Assembly: GCA_033819885.1 (NCBI GenBank)
Contig: JAQYUZ010000003.1
Coordinates: 186,001 to 250,000, forward strand
DNA length: 64,000 nucleotides
Source of the DNA: Microbotryomycetes sp. JL201
Taxonomy: Eukaryota; Basidiomycota; Microbotryomycetes
Reading direction: 5' to 3'
The translations under genes and the position numbers were made by a program. The notes beneath the pieces are model-generated. The model searched no databases. It saw nothing but the letters and a program-made list of their open reading frames with translations, and was not told the DNA's origin. This document shows positions 22,505-35,731 of the stretch, in pieces (the stretch's first letter is position 1; every line of letters begins with the position of its first letter).

Positions 22505-24260
22505 ATGAGTGACTCTGATACTCTGTACGACCCGCCTCCCCGTCGGTCCGGGAACGTCGGTGTGCTGCGCTCACCCTCCACCGCTTCCGCCGCACGCCCT
22601 TCTTCTCGTCGCAACTCTGTCTCGACAGTCGTGCCGAGCTCTGACGCGGGGGACTCTGGCTTTAAGGAGAAAGTGACTCGAAACTCGGCAGACGAAAATG
22701 CTCCCGCCGATGCAAATTTTTCAGATCAAGAAGTCGAGCGAATCAAACGAGGCGCTGCAACCAGGAGGCTTTCCGATACGGACAGTTCTCTGAGTGACGC
22801 AGGCACGAGCGACAATGAGAACCATTTCTTCGACATTGAGGGCCGTCAAGGGACACCAGCGGGTCAAAGTCGCTTGGCGGACCGCCATGTTCAGAAAGAG
22901 GGCAGACGCAGCAAGCTACAGGAGATGCAGGAGGAGCCAAACTACCATCCTAGCGCATTCATGGATCACTTTCATGGCGATGTCAGTAAGACACCCATCA
23001 GTGTGCACCGCAACATAGATTAACAAACCGTCTTCAGCTTTTTGAGCTGACACACTGCATCGACGAGCTCGAGAACGACATTGATCAGATAGTGTCGATC
23101 CGGAATAAGATTGTCACCCTGTCACCCAAACAAGATCCAGATCAAAAATCGCTTCGAGCGATGCTTAACGGTCAAGCTAGCTTGGTAAATGACACAGGCC
23201 GCAGAATCGTGGCTCTCGAACAATGGTTGATGGGGTTGTACAATTGGATGAGAGATTTGCGAGCGGCGACAAAGAGGGGAGAAACGGCCGCGAGCTTGCA
23301 AGACGCAGCAGAAGTAAAGTATCAGATCTCGTCAGCCAGGCTTGTGAGAATCGCTTTCACGCTCCGCTTGTGTAAATGGTTCAGCTTATAATCTATCACA
23401 TCACGACAGGACTTTGCTGATGCAATGTCGCGAGTCCGCGAAGGCGCGTGGAAAGAGGAAGAGCGACGCGAACGCACTCGCTTGTGGATGGCGAGACACA
23501 TGCGCTTCAGAGAACCAGATTGGGATGACGATCAAGTCCGAAAAACGCTCAAAGCCGCCGAAATCGACTCCGCCAGGGGCATTGGCAAGAATTTGCAAGA
23601 TGTGACGTGAGTCAATGCCACGCTCAGCGCAGCGGGTTGGCGCACGAGCGTTGACATGTTCTCTTGAATCAGCTCTTACGCAGCCTTGTTCGCGCTACGC
23701 AACCCTTTCACAGAGCTGGCCGAGTTGACCAGAGGAATGGACTTGATGAAAGAGGCGCTCGACCGCGAGATCGTGGACGAAGTAATCCACAACAAGCCTC
23801 CTCGTTCGTCCGTTGGTTCTGTCACTGGCGGTACTGGAGTCTTCAAGTATCATGTCGTGGACGACAAGCACCTCGAGTCGCTTGATTTTGAATACGGCTT
23901 CGCGAGAGGTCAGCGCAAGCAGCGAGAACTGAACGCGAGTCAAGACAGTGCGCGCAAAATCCGAGAACATATATCTGACGAGCTCTTTGAAATCAGCGCA
24001 AACGGCTTGTGATTGCCTTGCTCGTCGTTCTGATCGTGTTCATGGTATTTATTGTATGGCTCGCCAGTCTCAAACGCGGCCTCGGCCTCGACAAGCCGAT
24101 GGACAAGGCGATGTCCGTCGAATCGGAAGCCATGCAGCCGCCTGGCGCTATGTGGAGCGCCGAACCCCAACCGACAGTCCAAGACCGATCGCTGACGTTT
24201 GGTCAGACGATCGCTGCTGCAGTTGAGACGAGCGGCTCTCTCGACCTCGTTGCTTCTTGA
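22505..24260 (+). CDS. Syntaxin-like membrane protein, SNARE motif divergent (paralogue A)
   Basis: Tail-anchored protein resembling plasma-membrane syntaxins (Sso1/Psy1 type). Supported exons are 22505-22981, 23038-23343, 23410-23606, one starting at 23673, and a last exon 23997-24260. The N-terminal 150 residues are disordered. An Habc-like region follows: LFELTHCIDELENDIDQIV, LNGQASLVNDTGRRI, LDFADAMSRVREGAWKEEER and WDDDQVRKTLKAAE, in the order of syntaxin helices. Where the SNARE motif is expected it reads SYAALFALRNPFTELAEL. The last exon gives RKRLVIALLVVLIVFMVFIV, a membrane span, plus an unusually long tail of about 65 residues after it. The join into the last exon is unsettled. The long frame from 23673 (open to 24012) offers no donor of the right phase. 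An alternative with introns 23783-23840 and 23918-23996 closes in frame but removes part of that frame. Confidence 0.6.
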
Positions 24261-24414
24261 AAGACTTGTTTGTCGCTTCTTTTACGATTTATTGTTCAGA
24301 GCAGCTTCCGCTGCAAACCGAGTAATCTTACAACAACGCGCGAGCTAAAGGAAGACAAGACATGTCCAGGATGAGCGAGAGTATGGGTGGCGAGCGAGCA
24401 AACATGCGAACAAG

Positions 24415-24946
24415 TCAGTGCGCAACCTTTTTGGAGCGTCCGAGCCGCTTCTTCATGCGCTGCAGCTTTTTCGCCGACATCTGAAACGGGGCGCCACCAG
24501 GGCCAAATCGTCAGTGTCTGACGGTCCGAGCGACACTCGAAGCAGATGCGTACCTTTTGAGCCATCTCCTCCAGTCTCTTCTTCTCTGCCTCGCGCTGCT
24601 GCCTTTCTTTCCTGGCCGTCCGTTTCGCCTCGACTTCAGCCTCTTTCTCTGCCTTCATTTCCCTGAGCGATACCAGACAAGACGCGGTCAGAGCGAGTTT
24701 GACTCATGTAGTAGAATGTAGAGCAACTTGCCTCTCTAGTTTCTTGACGGCCTCGTCCTTTTTGCGTTGGCTCAGTCGCCGCGCGAACGCGCTCTCGCCT
24801 TGCTGAGGATCTTTCCTGCCAGACTGCAGCCTCGCCGTCGCCTTCCTTTGAGGTTGCTTCCAAAACTTGCCTGACACGTTGCTCACGAACGGCAGCGGCT
24901 CGGATGGCAGCGGCGCGTCCGTCGTCTGATGAGGATCCGCCTGCAT
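24415..24946 (-). CDS. CGR1: rRNA-processing protein Cgr1
   Basis: Small nucleolar protein needed for 60S subunit pre-rRNA processing. Three exons sum to 129 residues: 24946-24732, 24662-24554 and 24480-24415. The product has SNVSGKFWKQPQRKATARLQ, then FARRLSQRKKDEAVKKLE, a highly charged helix with EMKAEKEAEVEAKRTARKE and EKKRLEEMAQKMSAKKLQRM, and the C-terminal KKRLGRSKKV. This basic, alanine/lysine-rich architecture and length are typical of the Cgr1 family. The first intron (24663-24731) has a GC donor (GCAAGT). It restores KKLEREMK, the conserved join in this family. The start at 24946 leaves a short acidic-Pro N-terminus. It converges on the syntaxin-like gene, with about 155 bp between stops. 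Confidence 0.88.
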
Positions 24947-25200
24947 CAAAGGATGGCCAGGGCGGTCATGCCACACGGGTTGAGGGACCATTGTGTCGAT
25001 TGAAAGCAGGCAGGTCCTCGGCAGCTCCGTCGACACACTCGGCGCAGCACAAGCACACTCCGACTTGTTCGGCCCAAAATTCTCGGCGAAGACGTCGCAG
25101 ACGGAAAAGGAGGTCGTTTGTATGTCACAAGACACGCAAACAGTTTGCAATCTCTCTCTCGTTACTCAGAGACACACTAAAATCTACAGCGTTCGTCCCT

Positions 25201-28200
25201 CTACTCTTGCTGCACTAGCGCCTCCTGCAACCGCCGCACGCACACCTCCAGGAAAGATTGCCGATTCCTGTAATTTGCACCGACGCTCTTGGCAGTCTGT
25301 GCCGAGACGCTGGTCAGAACGTGAAAGCACGATGATATTGACAGACCCGTCAGCTTACCAATTCGACAGCTCTGAGCTTGCCCGCGATCGACTCTGAAAA
25401 CTCGTCTGCGAGCGCCTGACGCAGATTCGGCAGATCAAACGACGAAACGGTGGAAACGGTGGAAACGGTGGTCCTATTGCGCAACGACTCTGCAAGTCCG
25501 ACGCCAAAGTCCGGCCGACGCGCCTGGACGTCTTGTGCTGCCCGTTCCGGGTCAAGGAAGAAGGAAATGTGGCGCCAGTATAGTAACAGCCCGAGCTCGA
25601 GCAAGTCTGCAAAGGCCGATACGCGACGTTCGTCAGCGACGTAGGCAGCGACCTGGCTCAAGGCGCACTTACGCAGTGACGACGCCACCTGCGACCGGTA
25701 CTTGGCCTGCAAGCTATGCAGTTCTTGCAACACCCGCGCACGTCGTTCGTTCATGTCGATGCCTTCGGCGTCTGGAAACGCGAACGCCTCTTCAATCTCT
25801 TCCAGTGCGATTGTCCCGAAAGCGTCGATGCATTCGGTCGTTCGCTCGGCGTCGGCGATTCGCTCGACAAGTCCCGTCGCAACGTCGCATAAGAATGCGC
25901 CAGTAGATGCCAGTGAGGGCCCTATTGCCAAGACATCAGATAAAGGCGATTGAGCTGCTTTCGTGAGATCTCACCGGCCGAAGGCTTGTCTGAGGTCCTG
26001 CCAATTGGCAGCAACACTGGCTTGAACGCGTTCGTGCCAGGTCGTCGCCTCGTCGCCACGCTAAAATAGGTAAACAGAGCGGCCTCGACAGCTTCGGCGA
26101 CCGCGTGGACCTTGTCAGAAAAGATTGTGCCATTGTTGCGCAGAGCTGTTACGATACTCTGTCAGCCTCGATGTCCGCTATCGGCAGAAGGCGCTGAATT
26201 GCACTGACCAAGAACCAAGACTTGATCGTCTTCGCGCTCAACATCGTTCGTCGGAACAACTTTGTCGATCCAATCTTGAGAGCCACATAGTTTGCCGGAC
26301 AGAGTGAGCAAGGCGGAGTGCAATCCGCCGAATGCCGAAAGCGCCGTCTACGAGGAAGCGATTGTTCAGTACCGTTCGATAAAAACGATGAACACGTGCA
26401 CTGACCATCTCATCGTCAGAGACTGACGGCAGAATGATGGTCATAAGGGTAACTATAAGTCTCGCTTCTTGCATGCTCGACAGCGATTGAGACGTGGTAC
26501 AATTCCTCAGCGCGATGAGTAAATTCTCGCGCTGGCCGACGACAAATGCTTGAGCCTGGAAGCGGACGCCATCGTCAACTCTTCTGCGAGTGCGTGAAAC
26601 TGGTTGCGGATCGAACTCACCTGTCTTGTCGCGATCGCAGTGTCCGCGCCGAACGAGGTCAAGGCGCTCACGCCAAGCTGCAACGCAGGCAATAGAATCT
26701 GATGATATCTCTCTGTTGTCGAAGGCAGGAAACCGTCGAACTCTGTCGTGCGCACGAGGTGGTTGTCAATCAACCAGCCTCGGAAGAATTGAAGGCGTAC
26801 TGACCCATCGAAGCCGCGTCTTCCAAGGACTGTGCAGTCAGGAACTCGCAGTCACCCAATTTGGTCAACAAGTCGGCGTTGAGCAATTTCTCGGCTCCTT
26901 CTCGATTCGAAGCGATGCGGGTCAGGAACGACATTTGTGCTTCATAAATGTACAGCGCGTTGAGCGATTCTGAAATCGGGTCGGGGACGGATTAGCATGC
27001 TCATATGGTGCGACTGAGCCAGACTGACCTGGATCTGGGGACAAGACTGCTGACAAGCTCGCCTCTGCGTCCTTGAGCGATGACACGAACGATTGCAAGA
27101 AACCTTGTCTAGTCAAGACGGCCACCAACTTGCTGGTCGCCCGTCCTTCTTCGGCGACCATGACTAGCGCGTCAAGCACGGTGAATGCAACTGTGCGCCA
27201 CACTTCGTGTCCAACGGCCGCATCGCGACAGATGACCGGCAACAGGCGATCCAATGTCGATTGGAGGATGCTGAAGTTTCCAGAATCGAGAGCATTGCGT
27301 TTTGAACGTCGAGTGCCGCCTATCGTTGAAGTTCCATCGAGAGAAATGACGTCGTCCTCGACAGACACATTGTCGTTGTCGCCGCCGAGTAGCGCGCGAA
27401 GCGTAGCTGTAGACGACTGGGACATTTTCGTCGAGTAGTGTATGTAGTTGAGCATGACGGCGTACAAGTTGCCCCTGACAACGGGCGAGACGCCGGGCTG
27501 AAGGATAGCTTGCAGAACAGCGCGCAAAACTGCGTGTAGTCGGCCAGGTGCGACAGCTTGCACAGTGTCGGACGTTTCGGCGAAAGCCAGTCGAACGCCT
27601 TCGTCGCGCAACTTTGTCATAAGCAATACGGCGCCCCCACTTAACAACTCGGCGATGGCCGGATCGGTATCTTGGGCAGACAGAGGTGGCAAGACGGCAT
27701 ACAGCAAGTCAAGCAAGAGTGAATGCCGACCCTCTGCCGGCAAGAGGTGGAACGACTTGGTCAAAGCGATGTCGAGCAAGTTGCGCCAAGATCGCAATGC
27801 TTGAAAGCGGGCAAACTGTATCTCTCGTCGATGGTTGTCGACGACGAGTGTCTCGATGATGGTCTTGACCTCGTTTTTGGCCTCTTCCTGCTGTGCTTGG
27901 GATGTCAAAACGCCTCGAGCTTGCAATTCCCGACGAGCGGCGGCGACGAGTGACAGCAACAAGCCAAAGTCGTACACCTCGCAGCCTGACTCGTCCTTCC
28001 GGAGGCAGGAATCGAAGTTGAGCTCGGCAAAGAAATTGAGTCGTGCATCAGTGACGTGGATAGCGTCTTGCCAAGCAAAGTCGAACGAATGAAACACTTC
28101 GAGGATCCGAGGCAGTGCTTGCGACAACCCGTCTTGGTCGATCGCAGCCATGTCATCGTCTTCGACGGTCGGTGTCCTCGTCTCGAATAGGGCACTGATG

Positions 28201-31200
28201 AGCTCGACGAGACGACGGGTGTCTTGCGCCGTCGACAAGACGCTTAGCTCGAGCGCGGTCGATTCGAGCAGCCAAGCCTCGGACTGCATGATGGCACACA
28301 GGGCAGAGCAAGAAGTGACGGCTTGACGTGAGTCTGGATACTGCACCGCGCCGAGTGAGCCGGCAGACGCCGTGGGAACTGCAAATGGCAACGCGAGCGT
28401 TTGTGATGTGAAGAACTGTTCACGGGTCCGCAAGTATCGAGACAGAGCACCAGACGTGTACGGGTGAAGGCAAAGCTGACGAACAAGCTGGTAGCATTTT
28501 GCCGCCAATGTCGGCTGCCTTACGAGGATAGAAAGCTGTCCAAAGGAATAACAGAAGAAAGTCAGTCAATGAAAGACGTCGCAATTCTCTTCCACATGAC
28601 TGACCTGTTGGTCGTCCTCGGTCGAGACGTTTTGGGCCAGCAGGTCGAGAACAACGTGTAGAGCAGTCCGTTCTGTATTCGCCGCTTCGGGGTCATCTAT
28701 CGTCATCTCGTCCAACCTCGCTGTCACGTTGAACCCTAGTAACAAATGGGCCACATTCGGCGCCGTACGACCGACACGCGTACAGGCCAGCAACAAGTCA
28801 AGCAAAGCTGTTTTGATAGCGTGCCGAGAACCTTCCTTGACCAACCCGCTCTCGATGTCCATGTCGAGTTCCGATTCTGGCAGATCGTCCTCGAGCCTGG
28901 CAATGACGCCGTCCAAGATTCTCAGAGTCTCAGGGGAGGACTGCAACAACCCGACGAGCCTGTTGAGTTTGACGCGCGATTGCTCAGGGAACTTTTGGAC
29001 GACGTCAAAGAACGGCGAGTCGGCAATCGACGTCAAGAGCTGTACGGCGAGCAATGCGATTTCGTCCTGCTCGTCACAGCCGATGAGGAGTGAAATCTGT
29101 ACGACAGCCTCTGGCTGGTACAACAACGACTGGTCGATTGGCACGGCGCTTCTGAGACGTTTAAGCTTGTCCTGGGGAATTGTCAAGTTGCTTTCGGCGA
29201 GCAGCGGCATGACAACTTCCAGGAATGGCGCTTGGAGTTCAAAAACTCTGTGCAGGACGCGCAAGCAGCGCAGCATGCATTCGGTGAACAAAGGCGTGCC
29301 GGCGAGATTATTGCGAATGGCGTCGTAACCAGCGATGACGAGCGTCAATACGGTCTCGAGCAGCGCACTCGCGCTCAGCAGTCGTGTCAAAATGTCAAAG
29401 CCGGGATGTGCCAGTATTTGCACGAGAGGTGACGAAGCAGCCGAAGTGCGTTGTCCATTAAGAGACGCCCATGCGATGACAGGTCCGAGCTCAAAGCTGA
29501 CCAAGCACCGTTCGACAAACTCGAGGCATACGTTTGTGACTATCCATCGCTCTGTAGGATTGGCATACTCGCGCTGGCCAGTCTTGAGCAAGACATCGTC
29601 AATGACGAATCGCACGTATGGCTCAACGCCAGGTGTCCGCTGCGGTGCACCCAGGTTGTCTGGAATAGTCTGCTGATCAAATTCAACTCCACGTTGAACC
29701 GGCTTGACCGCGGGTGATGCGTGAATCAACACGTTAAGTAGTGCAACGAATGCTGTCGACTCGGGAAACACCTTGTTGGGTGCCTCGACTTGCTCCAATT
29801 CTGTGACGATGCCTCCGTCAAACATCGAAGCCGGGGCGACTGTTCGCATCGAGGTCGAACCGTTCATGTCAAGACGCGCTTGAGCAGGAATGGTGGGCAA
29901 TATTTGACTTTGTTCGAGCGCCGTCCATGTTCGGCGAGCCACATCGATGCCAAATGCGCCACCAGGACGAGAGAACGCTGCAATAGCACCGATCAAGCTC
30001 GCCTTGAGCTCGATCGGAATCGGCCGTCCGAGCAAAGCAAACAGTGTCGCGATGGGTCGATGCCGTTGGTTGTCATACAGTGTTGCTCGTGCGACGTCCG
30101 AGTAAGAGACGACTTGTCGCAGCAGCCGAATGAAAGATTGGAGCAGCGGCACCTCTTCCGGCGGCATTTCGCCTACGGGTCCATCAGGTCCATCTGACAT
30201 GTTGTTTCGATAGAATTCGAGAGCGCCAAACAGAGCTGACCACGAGAGGCTCGAAGACGCAGATTGGTATACCGTCTTTCCTCCACCGAGAGCGTTGCCG
30301 GCTGACAAGAGCTCAAATGCATAAGTAGCGCTCTCTGGTCCTGACGCCAAGGATGAGACCATTTCGTAAAATGAGCGCATCATGGCCGGCGAACGAGATT
30401 CTGATCCCCACCGCAAAAACGCTGCCAAGCGAGCGCTCAGTGCAGAGGGAGCGGACGTTTCGGTGTCGGCTACGTCGGCCCAGAATTTGACGCCAGCATC
30501 GGACAACCCGTAGTAGACAGTTGCAACGAGCAGAAAGAATGACTCGAGAACGTGGCGTGGTACGGAAGGCTTGTCTTCCGGATGTTCGCGCGAGGAGCGC
30601 AACCCGCCACGTCTTGTCGTCGAGACTGAGTCCTCTTCGCGGTTCCTCAACTTGCGCAAGGTCGAGAATTTCGTCGAAATTACGTCGAGCACGAGACGTT
30701 CAACTTGATCGGTAACGTAAGTTTGAAACCAAGGGTCGATGGTGGAGCCATCAGCGAGGACAGAGACTTCTCTGCCGACGTCGCCCCAGATGGCGTGAAG
30801 CTCCGAATCCCATTTGAAAGACAATACGGATCGACCGAGAAAAGCAAACGCACCGCCCTCAATTGCGCTCCAGCACAGCTGCTCGACCGCCTCGCCTCCG
30901 TCTGATGCAACGTCGGCCACTCTGCTGGCCGCTTCGAGGAATGAGGACCATTGCAGCTGGACGACCGCCTTCAAAGGCCCGACAGCCCATTGAGTCGCCA
31001 GTGTCGTTGTCATGTCGCTGACAAATTTCGAGTCAATCATGAGCGGAGACGGTTGTTGCGTCGATTCGATTTCAGATACATCGAGCGCGGCGAGCAGAGC
31101 GACGAGAACGTAGACGACGGCCGAGTCACTCGCCTGCGCCTGAGACAATTGTCGAACGAGTGACAACGTCTCTACCTGGCCCAGTTGACCAGCAGCTCCG

Positions 31201-32095
31201 ATCAAAAACAAGAGCTGGCCGAGCAAGCACCGTTCTTGCTCGAGTCGATGAATCCGCATCTGGATCGTCTCGTCCGAGAACTTTGGTCCTTGTCCGGCGG
31301 AGGTGGACGAAGCTGGTACGAGAGAATTGTTACTCGCGATCGGCTGGCGCAATTGAGCGGCTAGCGACTCTGCCTGGGCTTTGCAGCTGTCGAGCGCGGC
31401 GATAACTTTCGAGACCCACGAGCCTCGCTTGTTTGACGTCGAGTTGATGGCGACATCCGCGCCTCTGCCACGAACAAGTTCTTCAGCTTCTCGCTCAAGG
31501 ATTCGTTGCACGCCATTGTTCTGCAACCTGTCGTCTGCGCTCAGAGCACCTCTCCAGATCGCATGTAAGCAGCCCAGCATGGCTGCCCTCTCGTCGAGAA
31601 AGACTACGAGGCCACTTTCTGCTCTTGCGAGTGCTTGCGTCGTAGCATGCGGCTGTTGCTGTGTCGTGCCACGCGGTTTCGAGTTGATGCCAAAGGAGAC
31701 GAGCGACGCGCTCACGTTCTCGCTCAAGTCGAGTGCGTCAGACAAGGCGAGAATGTCCTTGACGAGAGATTGACTCGCAGGATATGTCGTGCCTGTCGCG
31801 ACGTACGTGAACGAGCCTGTTTGTGCCACCAAAGTCGTCAGAACCGACTGAGCGACGACTGGCGCAGGCGCACGCGCGCGCGCTGCGAGTGCACGGCACG
31901 CAACAGTCGTGAAAGCTTACCCTTTTCGAGTTGTTGCCTCTCGGTCGCATTCTTTGGCGCGTGGTCGAGCAAGTCGAGAAAGTGAGGCCGGGCGCGCTCG
32001 AGCTTGAGCTGCAGCTTGTTCAACACGCCCGCCTCACCCGTCGGACTCGCCAACACAGACTCGAGCAACGCCTGCAGGCGCTGGAACCGGTCCAT
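25201..32095 (-). CDS. NUP192: Inner-ring nucleoporin Nup192 (Nup205 family)
   Basis: Large alpha-solenoid scaffold of the nuclear pore inner ring, about 2,000 residues. Exon 1 is 32095-31921, exon 2 is 31858-28605 and exon 3 is 28535-27029; at least four shorter exons follow. The N-terminus (HFLDLLDHAPKNATERQQLE, then TYVATGTTYPASQSL) and FLDERAAMLGCLHAIWRGA match the family. Further on are LAAKCYQLVRQLCLHP and ESLNALYIYEAQMSFLTRIA, then AQSLEDAASMG, a region well conserved in Nup192/Nup205. The last exon appears to begin TAKSVGANYRNRQ and to end LQEALVQQE at 25201. Exon 1 joins exon 2 by an acceptor at 31859, the choice that keeps frame. A GTGGAAACG repeat near 25450 encodes a Thr-Val-Ser run. 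The intron after exon 1 has a CG-rich run near 31875. Confidence 0.92.
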
Positions 32096-32355
32096 GACGG
32101 CGCGCGCAGGGCAATGTCCGATCGGCGGGCACTTAGTTCAGAAGCAGAGGCGCAGCGTAACGGCTTGTAATTGATTGTACGACGAATGCGAAGTTGCAAT
32201 AAGAATGAAACAAAATACCGAAGAAACTCTCGTATACATAGACAATGCTGCACCTTGCTGTTCACAGAATAAGAACACGACACTTGGGAAATATCACGAG
32301 CCGCACGCGTGTATGCCTTGTGCAGCGTCGACCCTTTCGCGACGTGATTGTCTCG

Positions 32356-35300
32356 TCATCCCTCGGTCGTCTTGAACGGGAAAGACGGCGACGGTCCGGA
32401 CGGCAACTGTGCGTCTAACGCGGATCGACCGATGACAGTAATCGGTGGCGCACCGTCAACGTCCATGAGCTGTCGCGCAGCACCTCCATAAGAGGGCAGT
32501 ATGTTGTCTGGCGTCGAATGGAAACTGGCGATGCTGGCCGCGCTCGACTTGATCGGTGGGCGATACTGGGCCGGGTCAAATGTCGAGATAGGTGGCAGCT
32601 GGTGAGGATTTGGGGACCTGCCACCTGCACCACCCGTGCCATTCGGAAAAGGGTACGGCGAGTAGCGCTGCTCGTGGTGTGGCGACGTGCCTCGCAAGCC
32701 GCGCGACTCGGTTCGTTCAGATGTAGGTGACTTCCAACCAGCTTCGCCGCTCGTCGCTAAACCTTGCATGTTGATAAGCAATTGCGAGTCGAGCGATGAG
32801 TGACCCGTCGAGGGCGGAGGTGCGTGCCTGAACCCGGCATGAGGATGCGCGCGAGACGCAGTCGACAAGATTGAGGAATGAGAAGGCGCGCGCACGGCAC
32901 CCGCATCATACTGGTGTTGAGATCGCCGTTCGGGATCCGAAGCCGACGTCGCAACCGACGAGACCGAGAATCCAGACACAGATAACGGCCGGTTGCGCCG
33001 ATTGGCAGAAAAGCCCGTCTCGGCGCTCGACACCGAATGCACATCGTCGTCGGCGTCTCGCCTCCTGGCTTTGTGCTGCAGACCAGATACTTGCAATCGC
33101 GATGTATCCTCGACAATCTGCGGCATCTTGGCGTTTGCCGCCGCGAGCATCCTCGGGTCCGTTGCGCGAGCCTTGCCCTTGTCGACAGGCATTTGCCTCA
33201 GGCCCATTCCAGCCGCCGACATGTTGTGCAGCGGGTCGGCAGCCTCCATCAGCTGCTGTTTCTTGCGCATGACAGCTCGTGCACGCTCCCTTGCCGCTTG
33301 CTGCTGCATCTCGCGTTTGAGCTTTTCGGCCTCCTTCTTGGCTTGCTTAGCCGCCTTTGGATCGAGCGGGACTGATGCCGTGCTGTGTTCCGACGCGGCG
33401 TACGTTGAAGGAACTATTGAAGAGGCGATCGAGGGCGCACGCTTGATCGACTGTTGGTCGACGACGGGCGAGTTTTGCAGTGTCGTTGACGCCGACGAGC
33501 CACCGAATGCCTTGCCAAAGCCCCAGCGGCTCGATTTGATACTTGCGCTTGACGCTTGCACAGATTGGGCTGGCGCCGCCTGAGTACGATCAGCTGGAGC
33601 TCCGCTTTGCGGAGCAGCTGGAGTGGTCCCATTCGGCGGCGACTGATCCATGGTATCATAGTTGACGGGCACCGACATAATTGATTCTGCCCGGCCCGCT
33701 CCGTAACCCTCATAGATGGATCCGTCGTAGAACGTCGATGCGCCTCCAATCGATGGCGCAATCGAGCCAGAAAAGGACGGCCGCCGCTGGTGGTGCCCTC
33801 CGAACGCGGGTATCGGTCGCGCCGTACCCGTGTATTCCGTAGGTACCTGACCCCATGAAGGCTCAGCCCTGGGCACACTCCATACTGAGCTAGAAGATGG
33901 TGTCGTTGCTTCAACACTCTCAGGAAATGCCATTTGGGTGTCTTCGACCGGAGGCGGGTTAAGCTGGACAGCATAGCCAGACATGCCAGACACAGACACG
34001 TGTGATGCATCGGACGGGTGCCTCTGAACGGTGTGCCCGTTGCTGTAATAACCTTGAGCGTTGACAGACGGCAGGCGTTGCGAGCCGTCAGAGACGTAGA
34101 ACGGCGACTTTCCTGTGCTGTGCGAATGCGACGGCGGTACCTGCCTGGTAGACATGTCCGAATGGGACGACGACAGGGGCGTCCCATTCGTCCGTGCCGG
34201 AACTCCATTCGGGACAGTGCCCTGCGCTGAAGACGTCGGAGGTCGATACGGCGCGTACCTGTACGCGACCTCTCGAAAGTAGGCGTGGTCCAGGCATTGC
34301 TGCGTTGTCAGTCGAGCTTTTGGTTCGAATCGTAGCAAGTCTGCAATGCAGTCGATCATTTGCATGGAGACTAGATTCGTGTCGAACAGAGATACGAATG
34401 GGCGCGGCGGGATCTGCAACGAAATTCACGTGAGCTGAAGATATCCTGGGGACCAAACGAGACTCAAAGCTGACCTTGGGAAACGCAAAGCCAACGTCTT
34501 TGGCCAGCTTGACGCCTCTCGGCCACACGCCACCTCCTCTTAGTCTCCCTCGATCATCATAGCCGTACTCTGTCGTGGGGTCTCCGAGTATTTCGCAAAT
34601 CTTGAAAACCTGGTCGACCTCGCTGTCGCCAGGGAACAGCGGCTTGAGAGTCAGGATTTCGACGAGGATCGTGCCGAGAGCCCACATATCGACCGGGTTC
34701 GAGTATTCTCGTGATCTCAAAAGTACCTCTGGTGCCCGGTACCACCTCGTCGAGACGTATTCTGTGTACGGCGGCCGACTGCTAGTTTCTCGTGCGAGTC
34801 CAAAATCGGCCAGCTTGACGATCACGACGACATCTTTTTCTGGCGGTGCGCTTGGCAATGCATACAGAGATGACGCAGGATAGTCTGCAAGCCCTGTTGT
34901 GGTGATGAGCAGATTCTCAGGCTTCATGTCTCGATGAAAGAAGCCGCTCTGGTGAATGTGATCGAGCCCGGCGAGGATCTGTTGGAAGATTGACGCAACG
35001 AGCCCTGCTGCGAGGTACCTGCCCTTGCGGGATTTTGTGAGCTGGTACAAGTTGCCCTCCATGCACTCGAACACAAAGTACAGCTCCTTTGTCGTCGGCA
35101 TTAGAAAGGCGTCGTACAACGGAATGATGTTTGGGTGCATCGGTATTGATTGAAGAGACTGGAAGAGTGCAGTATGAAACATGAATCAGCGTGTGTGTCG
35201 CTGGCATGTCGTGCGACGGTGTCTGACCTTTAGTTCCTTCAACTTGAGGCACTCTTCCCACCCGCCGTCAAAGCTCTTTTTCATGCGCTTGACTGCGACG

Positions 35301-35731
35301 AGGTTCTTGCCTTTGAACTCTGGCCTGCTGGACGGTCCTGGGGGCAAAGTGCCCGGTGGCAACTCCAAGGACGAGTGCCAGTCGGCGAGCCAGACGGTTC
35401 CAAACGATCCATCGCCGACCTCTTTCAGGATCGTGTACGAGCGTGGGTCGAGCGGCGGCGGAAAGACACGGCTACAAGGCGAGGACCTGTAGGACGCTGT
35501 CGTGTGCGAATACGTGTTTGAGTGGCCAGACGCGCTCGTCGAGGGCGGTGGCACAGCGGACGAGGACGAGGATGACGGGTACGCGGCGCCGCTCGTCGAC
35601 GCGTGCCCGTTGCTGCGGGCATCCCATGGTGATGGTGGAGCCACTGAGGCTGACGGCGCGGCGGATGCGGGCTGCTGTGAGCGGCCAAAGAGGGCCGCGC
35701 CCGAAGGCAAGCTAGCGAGCAGCGGCGCCAT
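32356..35731 (-). CDS. CRK1: Serine/threonine kinase of the Ime2/Crk1 (RCK, MAK-like) family
   Basis: Protein kinase of about 1,080 residues in three exons, ending at 32356. The first 95 residues are Ser/Pro-rich. The kinase domain starts YTILKEVGDGSFGTVWLA, with the catalytic lysine in LVAVKRMKKSF. It continues HPNIIPLYDAF, FFHRDMKPENLL (catalytic Asp), KLADFGLARE (DFG) and a T-E-Y activation loop in PPYTEYVSTRWYRAPEVLL. After DPTTEYGYDDRGRLRGG the third exon begins at IPPRPFVSLFD. About 600 residues of disordered Ser/Pro/Gln-rich tail follow, with an internal KKEAEKLKREMQQQAARERA helix. The T-E-Y loop and long tail fit Ime2/Crk1, which controls meiosis, mating or dimorphism in other fungi. 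The role in this organism is inference. Confidence 0.88.

Noticed and set aside
24993-25397. Plus-strand frame of 134 codons
   Set aside because: It overlaps the last exons of NUP192 and the 5' side of CGR1, and lacks any family pattern.
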